NCBI GenBank assembly: GCA_030526405.1
Contig: JAUNCZ010000018.1
Coordinates: 1-51,992, forward strand
Length of the DNA stretch: 51,992 bases
Direction of reading: 5' to 3'
Source: Lachnospiraceae bacterium
Lineage (GTDB): Bacteria > Bacillota > Clostridia > Lachnospirales > Lachnospiraceae
Under the pieces are notes generated by a model. The model was not told the DNA's origin. It saw nothing but the letters and a program-made list of their open reading frames with translations, and ran no database searches. Below, one piece after another: positions 43,228-51,803 of the stretch (its first letter is position 1; the number at the start of each line of letters is the position of its first letter). The position numbers and the translations under genes were made by a program.

Positions 43228-43971
43228 ATGGGAAAAGGAAAAAGAATTCTTCTTCTGGGTGTTTACGGAATGGAGATGGTGGAATGCGGTGGCGTTATTT
43301 GTAAAAATGCCAAAGCTGACGGTACCTCCCATGTATCTGTTCTGTTTGCAGGTCCCAGGATGCAGGAGGCCCTGGGGCCTTCAGCCGAAACACTGGGCTG
43401 CACCATTGAATACCTGAATATGGATGTGGGTACTATCAGTGCCTCTGTGGAGGAGAAGAAGCAAGTGATCAAAGTGATCCGCAGCTTTAAGCCAGATATC
43501 ATTATTACTCAGGATCCGGAGCATTGCATCGGTGATCTGGATCCGGGCAGACGTCCTGCCATGACACTGTTGCTGGAGGCAATGGCTCTGGCAGGCAGAC
43601 GGATCTGGCTGGATGAGGAGGCAGGAACAGAGCCTCACAGGGGATTCACAGTCTATTATATGACCCCTGAACACCCCAACTGCCTGGTGGATATCCTGGA
43701 GGTATGGGATGAAAAATGCCATGCCATGGATCTGCTGGAATCTCAGCTGGAATTTATCGGAGAACTCAGCGACACCCCGGAGCAGAGGGCCACATGGAGC
43801 AGATTTATTCCCGGCGTGGAGGAAATGGATCTGCTGGAATATGGTACAAAGATCAAACGGATCATGGATCAGGCTTACCACATGTATTATGGATCCAACG
43901 GACATAATAAGGTGTTGCTTTCTGAGAATTACAGAAAGGAAAGCCTCTTTGTGCTGGATCAGCTGATGTAA
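43228..43971 (+). CDS. PIG-L/LmbE-like protein lacking canonical metal ligands
   Basis: 247 residues with the LmbE/PIG-L fold order: RILLLGVYGMEMVECGG at 6-22, then a Rossmann-like core with FKPDIIITQDPEHC. In active deacetylases the first motif is AHPDDE; here the equivalent positions read GVYGME, so the zinc-binding His and Asp are missing. The usual HxDH motif is also replaced (IGDLDPGRRPA). Hence it is unlikely to be a classic zinc-dependent N-deacetylase. It lies directly upstream of the ABC transporter operon and may bind rather than cleave a sugar or peptide ligand. Confidence 0.65.
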   Translation: MGKGKRILLLGVYGMEMVECGGVICKNAKADGTSHVSVLFAGPRMQEALGPSAETLGCTIEYLNMDVGTISASVEEKKQVIKVIRSFKPDIIITQDPEHCIGDLDPGRRPAMTLLLEAMALAGRRIWLDEEAGTEPHRGFTVYYMTPEHPNCLVDILEVWDEKCHAMDLLESQLEFIGELSDTPEQRATWSRFIPGVEEMDLLEYGTKIKRIMDQAYHMYYGSNGHNKVLLSENYRKESLFVLDQLM

Positions 43972-44054
43972 AGGCAGTGAATCAGTAGAAATACAGGATC
44001 AGCAGATTAGAAAAGCAGAAATAGCGATTCTATGCTGGATCAGCTGATGTAAAG
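43952..44054 (+). repeat. Duplicated 3' end of the PIG-L-like gene
   Basis: A 22-bp exact direct repeat: the copy at 43952-43973 spans the gene's stop codon, and a second copy at 44033-44054 lies 81 bp downstream, in the leader of the substrate-binding-protein gene. The intervening bases (GGATCAGCAGAT) hold a further partial copy. Confidence 0.75.
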
Positions 44055-44078
44055 AATTGAAAGAAAGGAAATAACCAT

Positions 44079-45749
44079 ATGAAAAAATTAACAGTGCTTG
44101 CCCTGGTGGCAGCCATGACTCTGGGACTTACCGCCTGCGGAGGCAATTCTTCCTCTGCTTCCACCTCCGAATCAGAGGCAGCGCAGGAGACAAAACAGGA
44201 GGAGACAGAGGAGAAGAAAGAGGAGACAAAGGAAACAGAGGCTTCCGATACACTGACCATTGCCATTACCAATGATGAGAATACACTGTCACCATTTACC
44301 TATGTGTCCGGAACCGGTCTTACCGCCAATCGCCTTGTTTACGATACACTTTTCACCACAGATATGGAGAATAATGTGATTCCATGGATGGTTGAGGATG
44401 ATTACAAGGTGGAGGATTCCAAAGTCTATACAGTGACTCTGAAGGATGGACTGAAATTCCACAACGGAAATCCTGTAACAGCAGAGGATATCAAATTCTC
44501 CTTTGAGTATCCGGCAAACCAGAACGTGTCCGGTCAGCGTAAGGTCTGCAATATGATCGAGAAGATCGAGATTCTGGATGAGAAGACCATTCAGTTTACC
44601 CTGACTGAGACCAACGTAAACTTCCTGAGAGATGGATTTGCCTATATCCGAATTCTGGATGATGAGGTATATGAGGGCGTGGAAGACGGAACAACTGTAA
44701 CAGAGACCATCGGAAGCGGCCCATACAGGCTGACAGAGTACAAAACAGGTGAGTATTATAAGCTGGAGGCAGTGGAGGATTACTTTGCCGGGGATATTGC
44801 AGTTCAGAACATCAATATGCCAATTATGTCCGACAGTACAGCCATTCAGCAGGCTCTGCTGGCAGGAGAGATTGCAGCCTCCACAGGAAGCATCGGAATC
44901 GAGATGGTGGATACCTTCGAGGCAGTTCCGGAACTTTCCGTTGTGAAAAATGCCGGCTATGCCCCAATGATCATCAACTTCAACGATGGCAGAGAGCCAT
45001 TTGACCAGGTGGAGTTCCGTCAGGCAATTTCCTACGCAGTGGATGTGAATGGAATCGCAGATACACTGTACGGCGATTACTGTCTGGTGGGAACAAAGGG
45101 TGCTGTGCGCAGCGATCTGCCTTACGCAGTAGAGGGACTGGAGTATGTATACGATACAGAGAAGGCCATTGATCTGCTGGAGGGACTGGGCTACAAAGAG
45201 GTAGGAGATGACGGAATCCGCCTTGACAAGGATGGAGATCCATTAAGCTTTGAGATCATCACCTATTCCGGAAATGCCACCAGAAGCCGTGCCTGTGAGC
45301 TGATCAAGGAGCAGCTGCAGGAGGTTGGTATTGATATTGAGATTAAATCCATGGATATGGATACAGCAGATGCCTATATCTGGCCTGAATTTGAGGTTTC
45401 CGCAGGACGTGACTACGATATGTCCACCTGGGGCTGGTCCAGCACCATTTCCATGACCTATCTGATCTCTCTGTGCTCCTCTGATTTTGAGGTGGGAACC
45501 TACAACGTTATGGGCTACGTAAGTGAGAACTTCGATAAGCTGGTGGATGAGAAGCTGGCTGAGGTAAGCTCCATTGAGGAGATGGAAGAGCTGTTAAAGG
45601 GGCTGCAGGAAGTGATCGGTGAGGAAGTTCCTCTGTTAACCATCGCATTCCCTGATACCCTTCAGGTATGCAATACAAAGGTATACGATGGCTGGAAATC
45701 CGGTGCAGGAGCAAACGTTGTAAACATTTTCTCCTTTGTAAATGCATAA
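44079..45749 (+). CDS. ABC transporter substrate-binding lipoprotein (family 5, peptide/nickel type)
   Basis: 556 residues. The lipobox LTAC (Cys20) is followed by a Ser/Glu/Lys linker to about 65. The family-5 fold (OppA/DppA/NikA) shows in VTLKDGLKFHNGNPVTAEDIKFSFEYP, ETIGSGPYRLTEYKTGEYY and FRQAISYAVDVNGIADTLY. It captures oligopeptides or similar ligands for the permeases that follow. Ligand cannot be set from sequence. First gene of the transport unit, with an AAAGGAAA site. Confidence 0.9.
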   Translation: MKKLTVLALVAAMTLGLTACGGNSSSASTSESEAAQETKQEETEEKKEETKETEASDTLTIAITNDENTLSPFTYVSGTGLTANRLVYDTLFTTDMENNVIPWMVEDDYKVEDSKVYTVTLKDGLKFHNGNPVTAEDIKFSFEYPANQNVSGQRKVCNMIEKIEILDEKTIQFTLTETNVNFLRDGFAYIRILDDEVYEGVEDGTTVTETIGSGPYRLTEYKTGEYYKLEAVEDYFAGDIAVQNINMPIMSDSTAIQQALLAGEIAASTGSIGIEMVDTFEAVPELSVVKNAGYAPMIINFNDGREPFDQVEFRQAISYAVDVNGIADTLYGDYCLVGTKGAVRSDLPYAVEGLEYVYDTEKAIDLLEGLGYKEVGDDGIRLDKDGDPLSFEIITYSGNATRSRACELIKEQLQEVGIDIEIKSMDMDTADAYIWPEFEVSAGRDYDMSTWGWSSTISMTYLISLCSSDFEVGTYNVMGYVSENFDKLVDEKLAEVSSIEEMEELLKGLQEVIGEEVPLLTIAFPDTLQVCNTKVYDGWKSGAGANVVNIFSFVNA

Positions 45750-45767
45750 ATTCAGAGGATAGTGCGG

Positions 45768-46736
45768 ATGAAAAAAAGAGTATTTCACTATACGATCATT
45801 CTGGTGGTGGTGATCATCATCAACTTTTTCATCCCCCGTCTGCTTCCGGGAACACCCCTGAAATCCATTGTGGGAGAGAATCCCGGGGATCTTACAGCGG
45901 CAGAAAAAATGGGAATTCTTGAGGCATATCACCTCAATGAGCCCATGTATAAGCAGTTTGGCTATTATCTTAAGGAGCTGTTTACCCTGAACTGGGGTAA
46001 TTCCTATGCAAAACGCCAGCCCATCTCAGAGCTGATCCGGTCCAGGCTGGGCTGGACTCTGCTGCTGGCGGGCTGCAGCACCCTGCTTTCCACCATCATA
46101 GGTACCTGTCTGGGAGCTGTTTCGGCATTAAGGCGGAAAAAAAGAAAGGATGTGCCAGTGGTGCTGGCCACCACAGTGGTCAGTTCCATCCCTTCCTTCT
46201 GGATCGCCATTATCCTTCTGGCGGTATTCGGCGTAAAGCTGCGATGGTTTCCAATTTACGGAGCCTATGATATGTGGGAATCCTACACCGGTCTGGCAAG
46301 GGCAGCAGATATCCTGAAGCATCTGGCACTGCCTTTATTTACCCTTGTGATCTCCTCGTTGATGGCATTTTTCTCCACCTCCAGATACAGCACCCTGCGG
46401 GTGATGGAGGAGGATTATGTGAAGATGGCAAGGCTCAGGGGAATCACCGGCAGCAGGGTAACCTTCTGCTATGTGTTTCGGAATGCTCTGATTCCTGTTT
46501 TTACCCTGTTTATGATGGATGTGGGTTATATGCTGGGTGGTTCCGTGTTGGTGGAGACGGTATTTTCCTATCCGGGACTGGGCACCCTCATGAAGGAGGC
46601 GGTGATGGCCAGGGATTATCCACTGATGCAGTACACCTTCCTCATGTCCTCGGTGGTTACCATAGCGGCTCTGTTTCTGTCAGATATCCTGTATCACAGG
46701 ATCGATCCCAGAGTGGAGGTGAACGGCAATGAGTAA
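45768..46736 (+). CDS. ABC transporter permease (DppB/OppB-like)
   Basis: 322 residues from the ATG at 45768 (AGAGGA eight bases upstream; a GTG at 45762 is less likely). Six membrane segments. The N-terminal INFFIPRLLPGTPLKSIVGEN and the EAA-type loop MKMARLRGITGSRVTFCYVFRNALIPV fragments (residues about 220-250) are characteristic of the DppB/OppB family. It overlaps the next permease gene by eight bases. Confidence 0.92.
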   Translation: MKKRVFHYTIILVVVIIINFFIPRLLPGTPLKSIVGENPGDLTAAEKMGILEAYHLNEPMYKQFGYYLKELFTLNWGNSYAKRQPISELIRSRLGWTLLLAGCSTLLSTIIGTCLGAVSALRRKKRKDVPVVLATTVVSSIPSFWIAIILLAVFGVKLRWFPIYGAYDMWESYTGLARAADILKHLALPLFTLVISSLMAFFSTSRYSTLRVMEEDYVKMARLRGITGSRVTFCYVFRNALIPVFTLFMMDVGYMLGGSVLVETVFSYPGLGTLMKEAVMARDYPLMQYTFLMSSVVTIAALFLSDILYHRIDPRVEVNGNE

Positions 46737-47541
46737 GCATATGACCAGAATCGGTGCAGTTATCCTGACCCTTATGGTGCTTCTGGCTGTATTTGCACCG
46801 GTGCTGTCGCCCCACAACCCCTACGCCAGCTCTACCGCCACCTACCAGCTTCCCTCCCTGGAGCATCCCCTTGGGACTAATGACATCGGTCAGGACATTC
46901 TCAGTGAGGTGATCTACGGAGCCAGAACCTCTCTGGCCATCGGATTTTTCTCAGCAGCTATTTCTCTGACCATAGGTACGGTGTTGGGTCTGCTGTCAGG
47001 GTGGTATGGAGGATGGCTGGACAGGCTGATCGCCAAGCTGACGGCATTTATGCTGACCGTTCCCTATCTTCCCACGGTGATCATCATCAGTGCCTTTACA
47101 AAGCACAGCATCTATTCCACATCTCTTGTGCTGGGAATCATGTCCTGGGCAGGCACCACAAGAATTGTTCGGACCCAGACCATGGCCATCAGAGAGAAGG
47201 ATTATATCCAGACCATTCGGGCCATGGGGGCCTCAGATTATTATATTTTCAGCCATCATGTGATACGGGAGCTTACTCCCTGGCTGATGTATCAGTTTGC
47301 AGGAAGGGTAAAATCAGGCATTCTGTCGGAATCCTCCTTAAGTTTTCTGGGACTGGGCAGCACCACCCAGAAAAGCTGGGGCACCATGATCTACTATGCC
47401 CAGGAGAAAAATGCCCTGCTCACAGGTTCCTGGCTCTGGTGGATCGTTCCACCGGGACTTTGTATCATTCTGGTGTCCTGTGCACTGATCATGATCTCCT
47501 ACGGATTTGAGGAAAAAACAGATCGGAGGCTCAGCAGATGA
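46729..47541 (+). CDS. ABC transporter permease (DppC/OppC-like)
   Basis: 270 residues with six membrane segments. The family start FAPVLSPHNPYA leads to HPLGTNDIGQDILSEVIYGA, the binding-protein-dependent permease signature. The EAA loop IQTIRAMGASDYYIFSHHV and the end SSLSFLGLGSTTQKSWGTMI are typical of DppC/OppC. It overlaps both neighbours by four to eight bases, so the permease subunits are co-translated. Confidence 0.92.
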   Translation: MSKHMTRIGAVILTLMVLLAVFAPVLSPHNPYASSTATYQLPSLEHPLGTNDIGQDILSEVIYGARTSLAIGFFSAAISLTIGTVLGLLSGWYGGWLDRLIAKLTAFMLTVPYLPTVIIISAFTKHSIYSTSLVLGIMSWAGTTRIVRTQTMAIREKDYIQTIRAMGASDYYIFSHHVIRELTPWLMYQFAGRVKSGILSESSLSFLGLGSTTQKSWGTMIYYAQEKNALLTGSWLWWIVPPGLCIILVSCALIMISYGFEEKTDRRLSR

Positions 47542-48389
47542 GGAATATGGAAGAGAAAGTCATATTGCAGGTGAAAAATCTCTCGGTGCGATACCGGGAT
47601 GCAAAGGAGCCGGTGGTAAAGAATTTATGCTTTTCCATAAGACAGGGAGAAATCCTCTGTCTCCACGGTCGCTCCGGTAAAGGAAAAAGTACAGTGGTAT
47701 GGGCTCTCACAGAGATGCTGCAGGAGTACAATGCCGTCGCTAAAGGAGAAATCCTTCTGGATGGAAAAAAACTGGTGTATGGATGGGGAAAAGCCGGGCT
47801 GAAAAATGCAGGACAAGAGAAAACTGCACAAAAGAACACAGAGCAGGAGAAACCCGGGCAAAGGAATACAGGGCAGAAGAACAGGAGGCAGATCAATACC
47901 GGTCGGGTATTTACCTGGAGAGATATTGCCCTTGTGCCTCAGTCCTCCATGAGCAGCTTTAATCCCGTGTACACCATCAGGAAGACCATGCAGGAAACCA
48001 TGATGGCAAACCTGATCGCAGAGGAGAAGGGTGAATCGGAGACTCAGGGAAAAGGGAACAGTAAGTCCATGTTACAGGATAAGAATGCTCTGGAGCAGTA
48101 TCTTGTGGAGCTGATGGAGATGGTTCAGCTGGATCCTTCCGTTCTGGATGCCTATCCCCACGAGCTCAGCGGCGGAATGAAGCAGAGAACAGCCATCGCA
48201 CTGGCCATCATGTTTCAGCCTAAGCTGCTGATTCTGGATGAGGCCACCACAGGACTGGACCTGCTGGTACAGGCCCAGGTGCTGGGAACAATTCTGAAGC
48301 TGCGGGATACCTGCAATATGACCATCCTGTTCATCAGCCATGATCAGACGCTGGCAGAGGAATTCTGTGACAGCTGGATCGAATTATAG
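47538..48389 (+). CDS. ABC transporter ATP-binding protein (DppD/OppD-like) with low-complexity insert
   Basis: 283 residues. Walker A GRSGKGKST (44-52), Q-loop Gln135, signature LSGGM (210-214), Walker B LLILDEATTGLD (230-241) and switch His268 are all present, so the ATPase is probably active. Two inserts are unusual. Residues about 81-123 are a Gln/Lys/Asn/Gly-rich repeat stretch between Walker A and the Q-loop; a polar stretch covers about 161-182. Both lie at the nucleotide-binding-domain surface and may arise from slippage. Start at 47538 with GGAGG upstream, overlapping the DppC stop. The C-terminal oligopeptide/dipeptide extension of typical DppD is absent. Confidence 0.88.
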   Translation: MRNMEEKVILQVKNLSVRYRDAKEPVVKNLCFSIRQGEILCLHGRSGKGKSTVVWALTEMLQEYNAVAKGEILLDGKKLVYGWGKAGLKNAGQEKTAQKNTEQEKPGQRNTGQKNRRQINTGRVFTWRDIALVPQSSMSSFNPVYTIRKTMQETMMANLIAEEKGESETQGKGNSKSMLQDKNALEQYLVELMEMVQLDPSVLDAYPHELSGGMKQRTAIALAIMFQPKLLILDEATTGLDLLVQAQVLGTILKLRDTCNMTILFISHDQTLAEEFCDSWIEL

Positions 48390-48539
48390 TCAGGAGAGGC
48401 TGGATGAAGATGAAGACCTGTGACAGGTAGGTTGAATTATAGCCGGAAGAGGCTGACTGGAAGCCTGAGACAGGACAGGGGGGCTTGAATGATTGCTGGC
48501 AACGGCTGACTGAAACCAGGTGACAGATTTCAGCAGTGG
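48381..48539 (+). repeat. Three degenerate 53-bp tandem repeats spanning the DppD stop
   Basis: GAATTATAG (48381, containing the stop), GAATTATAG (48434) and a diverged GAATGATTG (48487) recur every 53 bp, each followed by an AGAGGCTG/ACGGCTG segment and a GACAGG-like end. The array fills the 196-bp gap before the DppF gene, with an unrelated AGAAGGGATGAGCAG leader after it. Confidence 0.7.
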
Positions 48540-48585
48540 TGAATGACAGGAATGGAGAAAATGACAGTATAGAAGGGATGAGCAG

Positions 48586-49356
48586 ATGGCAGAAGCAGAT
48601 GCTATATTGGAAGGAAAAAATCTGAAGAAAACCTTCGTCAGCGGCAGTAGCAGACGAAAAAAGATAACAAAAGCTGTGGATGGAGTATCTCTGGAGCTCC
48701 GTCCCGGTGATTCGGTGGCTCTTATTGGCAGCAGCGGCTGCGGAAAGACCACCACTGTAAAGCTCCTTCTGGGACTGACAAAGCCAGAGGGGGGAGAATT
48801 GATAAAAAAAGGAAGGATTGGTTTTGTGGGGCAGAATCCCTATGAGACCCTGTCGCCTGTGTGGACCGTAGGGCGGATCGTGGCAGAGCCCCTGCTGTTT
48901 TCCGGCATTTGCCGCGGCTATGAGCAGTGCCGGGAAGAAATCCGCCGGGTCCTTTCACTGGTGCATCTGGATTTTGATATCTACGAGAAGCGCCTTCCCT
49001 CCCAGCTCAGCGGAGGAGAGAGACAGAGGGTCAGCATTGCCAGGGCATTGATCCTGCAGCCTGACTTTCTTGTGCTGGATGAGCCCACCTCCATGCTGGA
49101 TGAGGAGGTAAAGGGAAAGATTCTTGATGTGATCCGGGAAATCATGGAAAAAGGAGCCTATGGCGTGCTTCTGGTAACCCATGATATTGCCGCAGCACGA
49201 ACACTGTGCAGCAGACTTCTTGTGATGGAGGCAGGAAAAATTCTGGAGGAGGGGCCGGCTGAGGACATCTTTGCGGCTCCAAAAGCAGAACTCACAAAAA
49301 AACTCATCGCAGTGGCCACAGATCTGAAGGGCTTCTGGAGAGACTATCGGGAGTAG
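48586..49356 (+). CDS. ABC transporter ATP-binding protein (DppF/OppF-like)
   Basis: 256 residues. Walker A GSSGCGKTT (48-56), Q-loop in FVGQNPYETLSP, signature LSGGERQR (141-148), Walker B LVLDEPTSMLD (162-172) and switch His near 197 (LLVTHD). It pairs with the DppD-like ATPase to drive the permeases. It is somewhat shorter than typical OppF, lacking the long C-terminal tail. Last gene of the transport unit. Confidence 0.9.
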   Translation: MAEADAILEGKNLKKTFVSGSSRRKKITKAVDGVSLELRPGDSVALIGSSGCGKTTTVKLLLGLTKPEGGELIKKGRIGFVGQNPYETLSPVWTVGRIVAEPLLFSGICRGYEQCREEIRRVLSLVHLDFDIYEKRLPSQLSGGERQRVSIARALILQPDFLVLDEPTSMLDEEVKGKILDVIREIMEKGAYGVLLVTHDIAAARTLCSRLLVMEAGKILEEGPAEDIFAAPKAELTKKLIAVATDLKGFWRDYRE

Positions 49357-49425
49357 AAAGGCTTCCGAGTATATCAGAAAGCTGAAAAGCACCTCAGGAT
49401 AAAGAATTATTATAACCAGAAAATA

Positions 49426-49461
49426 AACAACCCGGGATCAAAAAAATCCCGGGTTGTTTTC
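49426..49461. terminator. Bidirectional terminator between ABC operon and MATE gene
   Basis: A 13-bp perfect stem, AACAACCCGGGAT with ATCCCGGGTTGTT, a seven-base loop and flanking A/T runs. Confidence 0.85.
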
Positions 49462-49482
49462 GGCGCTGTTATCAGTTCTGTT

Positions 49483-49546
49483 TTGTTATCTGTTTAGCTT
49501 TTCGCCTGATCTATGCCATCAGAAATCCCTTGTTATCTGCTTCAGC
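49483..49546 (-). repeat. Degenerate copy of the MATE gene 3' end
   Basis: TTGTTATCTGTTTAGC (49483-49498) lies just outside the MATE stop and mirrors TTGTTATCTGCTTCAGC (49530-49546) inside its coding end. It is one of several such echoes in this region. Confidence 0.5.
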
Positions 49547-50880
49547 CACTTATAGCTTTTGTAGTGTTTGTAAACAAATGGAATCTTCACAAATTCATCG
49601 GTGCAGATCAGGAAGTAGACCCACATAGGGGGCAGCTTCAGAAGGAATGCTGCAATAAATCCCAGGGGTACCGCGTACAGCCACATATCGATGGTATCAC
49701 AGATAAAGCCCCATTTGGAGTCACCGCCGGAGCGGAACACACCGCAGATCAGTGCAGTATTCACCGCCTGACCCACCACATAGTACATATTGATGAACAG
49801 CATGATGTTCAGATAGCCCTGGGCTGTCTGGGTCAGATCCGCCATGTTCAGGAACAGGGGCTTCAGAAGGAAGATGATCACTCCACCCACAATTCCCGCA
49901 ATCAGGGTGATCTTGAAGAAGCTGGAGGCATCCTTCTTAACAGTCTCTGTTTCACCGGCACCAATGGATTTTCCAAGAAGGATGGATCCTGCACCTGCAA
50001 TACCGAAGCAGGCCACGGTACCCAGATTTCGAGCCACCGCAACCACCGCGTTGGCAGCCACCATATCGCTGCCCAGATGGCCCATGATCACCGAATACAT
50101 AGAAAATGCCACTCCCCAGATCACCTCATTGCCGAGGGCCGGCAGAGAGTATTTCATAAAGTCTGAGAACAGCAGCTTATTGCTTTCCCACAGGGTGGAA
50201 ATCCGGAAATGAATAATCCGGTCCCCCAGATTGTCAAGAAAACAGATCAGCAGCTCCACCCCCCTGGAAATACTGGTGGCCAGGGCAACACCCAGGATGC
50301 CAAGCTTTGGCGCACCGAAAAGTCCGAAGATGAAGACAGCATTCAAAGCAATGTTCAGAACAAGAGCAGAGCTGTTGGCCGCTGTGGCAAATTTCACTCG
50401 CTCCACCGCACGCATGGTGCAGAGATAGGCCTGAGACACGCTCATGAACAGGTAAGAAAAGCTCACCACCCGAAGATAAGGAATGCCGGTGGTGATCAGA
50501 GCAGTCTCATTGGTGAACACCTTCATCAGAAGAGAAGGGAAGAAGAAGGCCAGAATAAAGAATACGGAAGAAATCAGGATAGAGATCCGCATTCCGATTC
50601 CCATGACCTTTTCAATGGTGCGGGTATCCTGTTTGCCCCAGTACTGGGCTGCCAGCATGATCACGCTGGCAGAGATGCCGCAATATACCAGATTCAGAAT
50701 AAACATGATCTGGCTGGCAAGGGAGCCGGCAGCCAGGGCATCCTGACTGACAAAGCCCAGCATGATCACATCAGCAGAGCTTACTGCGGCTGTGACCAGG
50801 TTCTGCAATACAATGGGGATGGCGAGGCGGGTCAGATCCCTGCTGAAAGAGGACCGGTCCGCTGTAAGAGTCATCTGCAT
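49519..50880 (-). CDS. MATE-family multidrug/metabolite exporter
   Basis: 453 residues with twelve membrane segments in two homologous halves. N-terminal RLAIPIVLQNLVTAAVSSADVI has the MATE signature, with repeats such as ALAAGSLASQIMFIL and GSILLGKSIGAGE in the second half. DinF/NorM-like exporters use Na+ or H+ gradients to export cationic compounds. Substrate unknown. Transcribed leftward, ending at the bidirectional terminator. It starts 52 bases from a purine-rich leader. Confidence 0.9.
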   Translation of the reverse strand: MQMTLTADRSSFSRDLTRLAIPIVLQNLVTAAVSSADVIMLGFVSQDALAAGSLASQIMFILNLVYCGISASVIMLAAQYWGKQDTRTIEKVMGIGMRISILISSVFFILAFFFPSLLMKVFTNETALITTGIPYLRVVSFSYLFMSVSQAYLCTMRAVERVKFATAANSSALVLNIALNAVFIFGLFGAPKLGILGVALATSISRGVELLICFLDNLGDRIIHFRISTLWESNKLLFSDFMKYSLPALGNEVIWGVAFSMYSVIMGHLGSDMVAANAVVAVARNLGTVACFGIAGAGSILLGKSIGAGETETVKKDASSFFKITLIAGIVGGVIIFLLKPLFLNMADLTQTAQGYLNIMLFINMYYVVGQAVNTALICGVFRSGGDSKWGFICDTIDMWLYAVPLGFIAAFLLKLPPMWVYFLICTDEFVKIPFVYKHYKSYKWLKQITRDF

Positions 50881-51025
50881 AATAATAATCTCCTGTGTAG
50901 TAATATGTTTTTGAGTATGCAGCGATTATCATACAATGGAGATGTGGCAGAGTCAACGGATTCCAGATTTATTTTATTGTATTTTGCCGTCAGAAAATAA
51001 GAGAAACAGGTCAGGGATAGAAGTT

Positions 51026-51066
51026 GAAAACGGCCACAGCATCTTCTGATGCCGTAGCCGTTTTTC
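51026..51066. terminator. Terminator between MATE and aldo/keto reductase remnant
   Basis: AAAACGGCCACAGCATC pairs (two mismatches) with GATGCCGTAGCCGTTTT around TTCT, with T runs on both sides. Confidence 0.8.
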
Positions 51067-51075
51067 ATGCATTAG

Positions 51076-51127
51076 TAATAGTATTCACCCGACAGGTCTT
51101 CTATTAATAATACTCATCCCACAGGTC
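51076..51127 (-). repeat. Duplicated 3' end of the aldo/keto reductase remnant
   Basis: The coding end at 51105-51127 is repeated, with 19 of 23 bases identical, at 51076-51098, 29 bp downstream of the gene on the - strand. Shared core is ACAGGTC with TAATA and CTCA/TTCA. Confidence 0.55.
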
Positions 51128-51754
51128 GTGCCAGTCATTGGCTCCTTCCCACAGGAACACCTGTCCCTTTACCAGGCGGTTTCCGCACTCCAGGGTGGCA
51201 ATCTGGTCCATTTCCTCCTGTGTCAGGGGCTCTGTCACCGTAGCCTCCAGATTATCCTCATAGTGGTGCAGGGAGAACGGGATGGGGATGGTGCCTCTGC
51301 CAAGGGCCCATTTCAGAGCGATGATGGCAGGATTCACCCCATGTTTCCTGGCAATCTCAACAATGTCAGGCTGAGCCATGTCATCCACATCCTCCGGCAC
51401 AATGTCCCTTTCAGGACGGCGGGGAGAGCCGATGGGCATATAGGCAACGGAGACGATGCCCTTCTGATTCAGGTATTCCAACAGTTCCTTCTGCTGGAAA
51501 CAGGGGTGAAATTCCGATTCGCAGGCAGCAGGTGGAATCCTCAGGAGATCCAGCACTGCATCAATTTCTTTTTCATTTCCATAGCAGGCAGCACAGTCCA
51601 GCATGCGATAGCCGGCACGGATTCCCCCGGCAACGGCCTCCGCCACCTGATCCGCAGTAAAGCTGTCAGAGCCGAAGGTGCCCATACCGATCATGGGCAT
51701 CTGGTCACCGTTGGAAAGGGTTATTTACGGTACCTTACAAGGGTCCACGGACAT
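51104..51754 (-). pseudogene. Aldo/keto reductase pseudogene
   Basis: The N-terminal family sequence ITLSNGDQMPMIGMGTFGSD is present but is separated from its likely ATG (51754, with GGGAGG upstream) by an in-frame TAA at 51725-51727. The reading from 51700 then jumps from GYRMLDCAACYGNEKEI directly to CESEFHPCFQQKELL. That skips about 100 residues containing the catalytic Lys and His of a roughly 280-300 residue enzyme. A retained C-terminus (ALKWALGRGTIPIPFS) shows the family. Premature stop plus internal deletion make it non-functional. Confidence 0.85.
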
Positions 51755-51803
51755 AGAAATACCTCCCTTTATTATCAAGTTTATGAACTGATTTATTTGA
51801 TTC

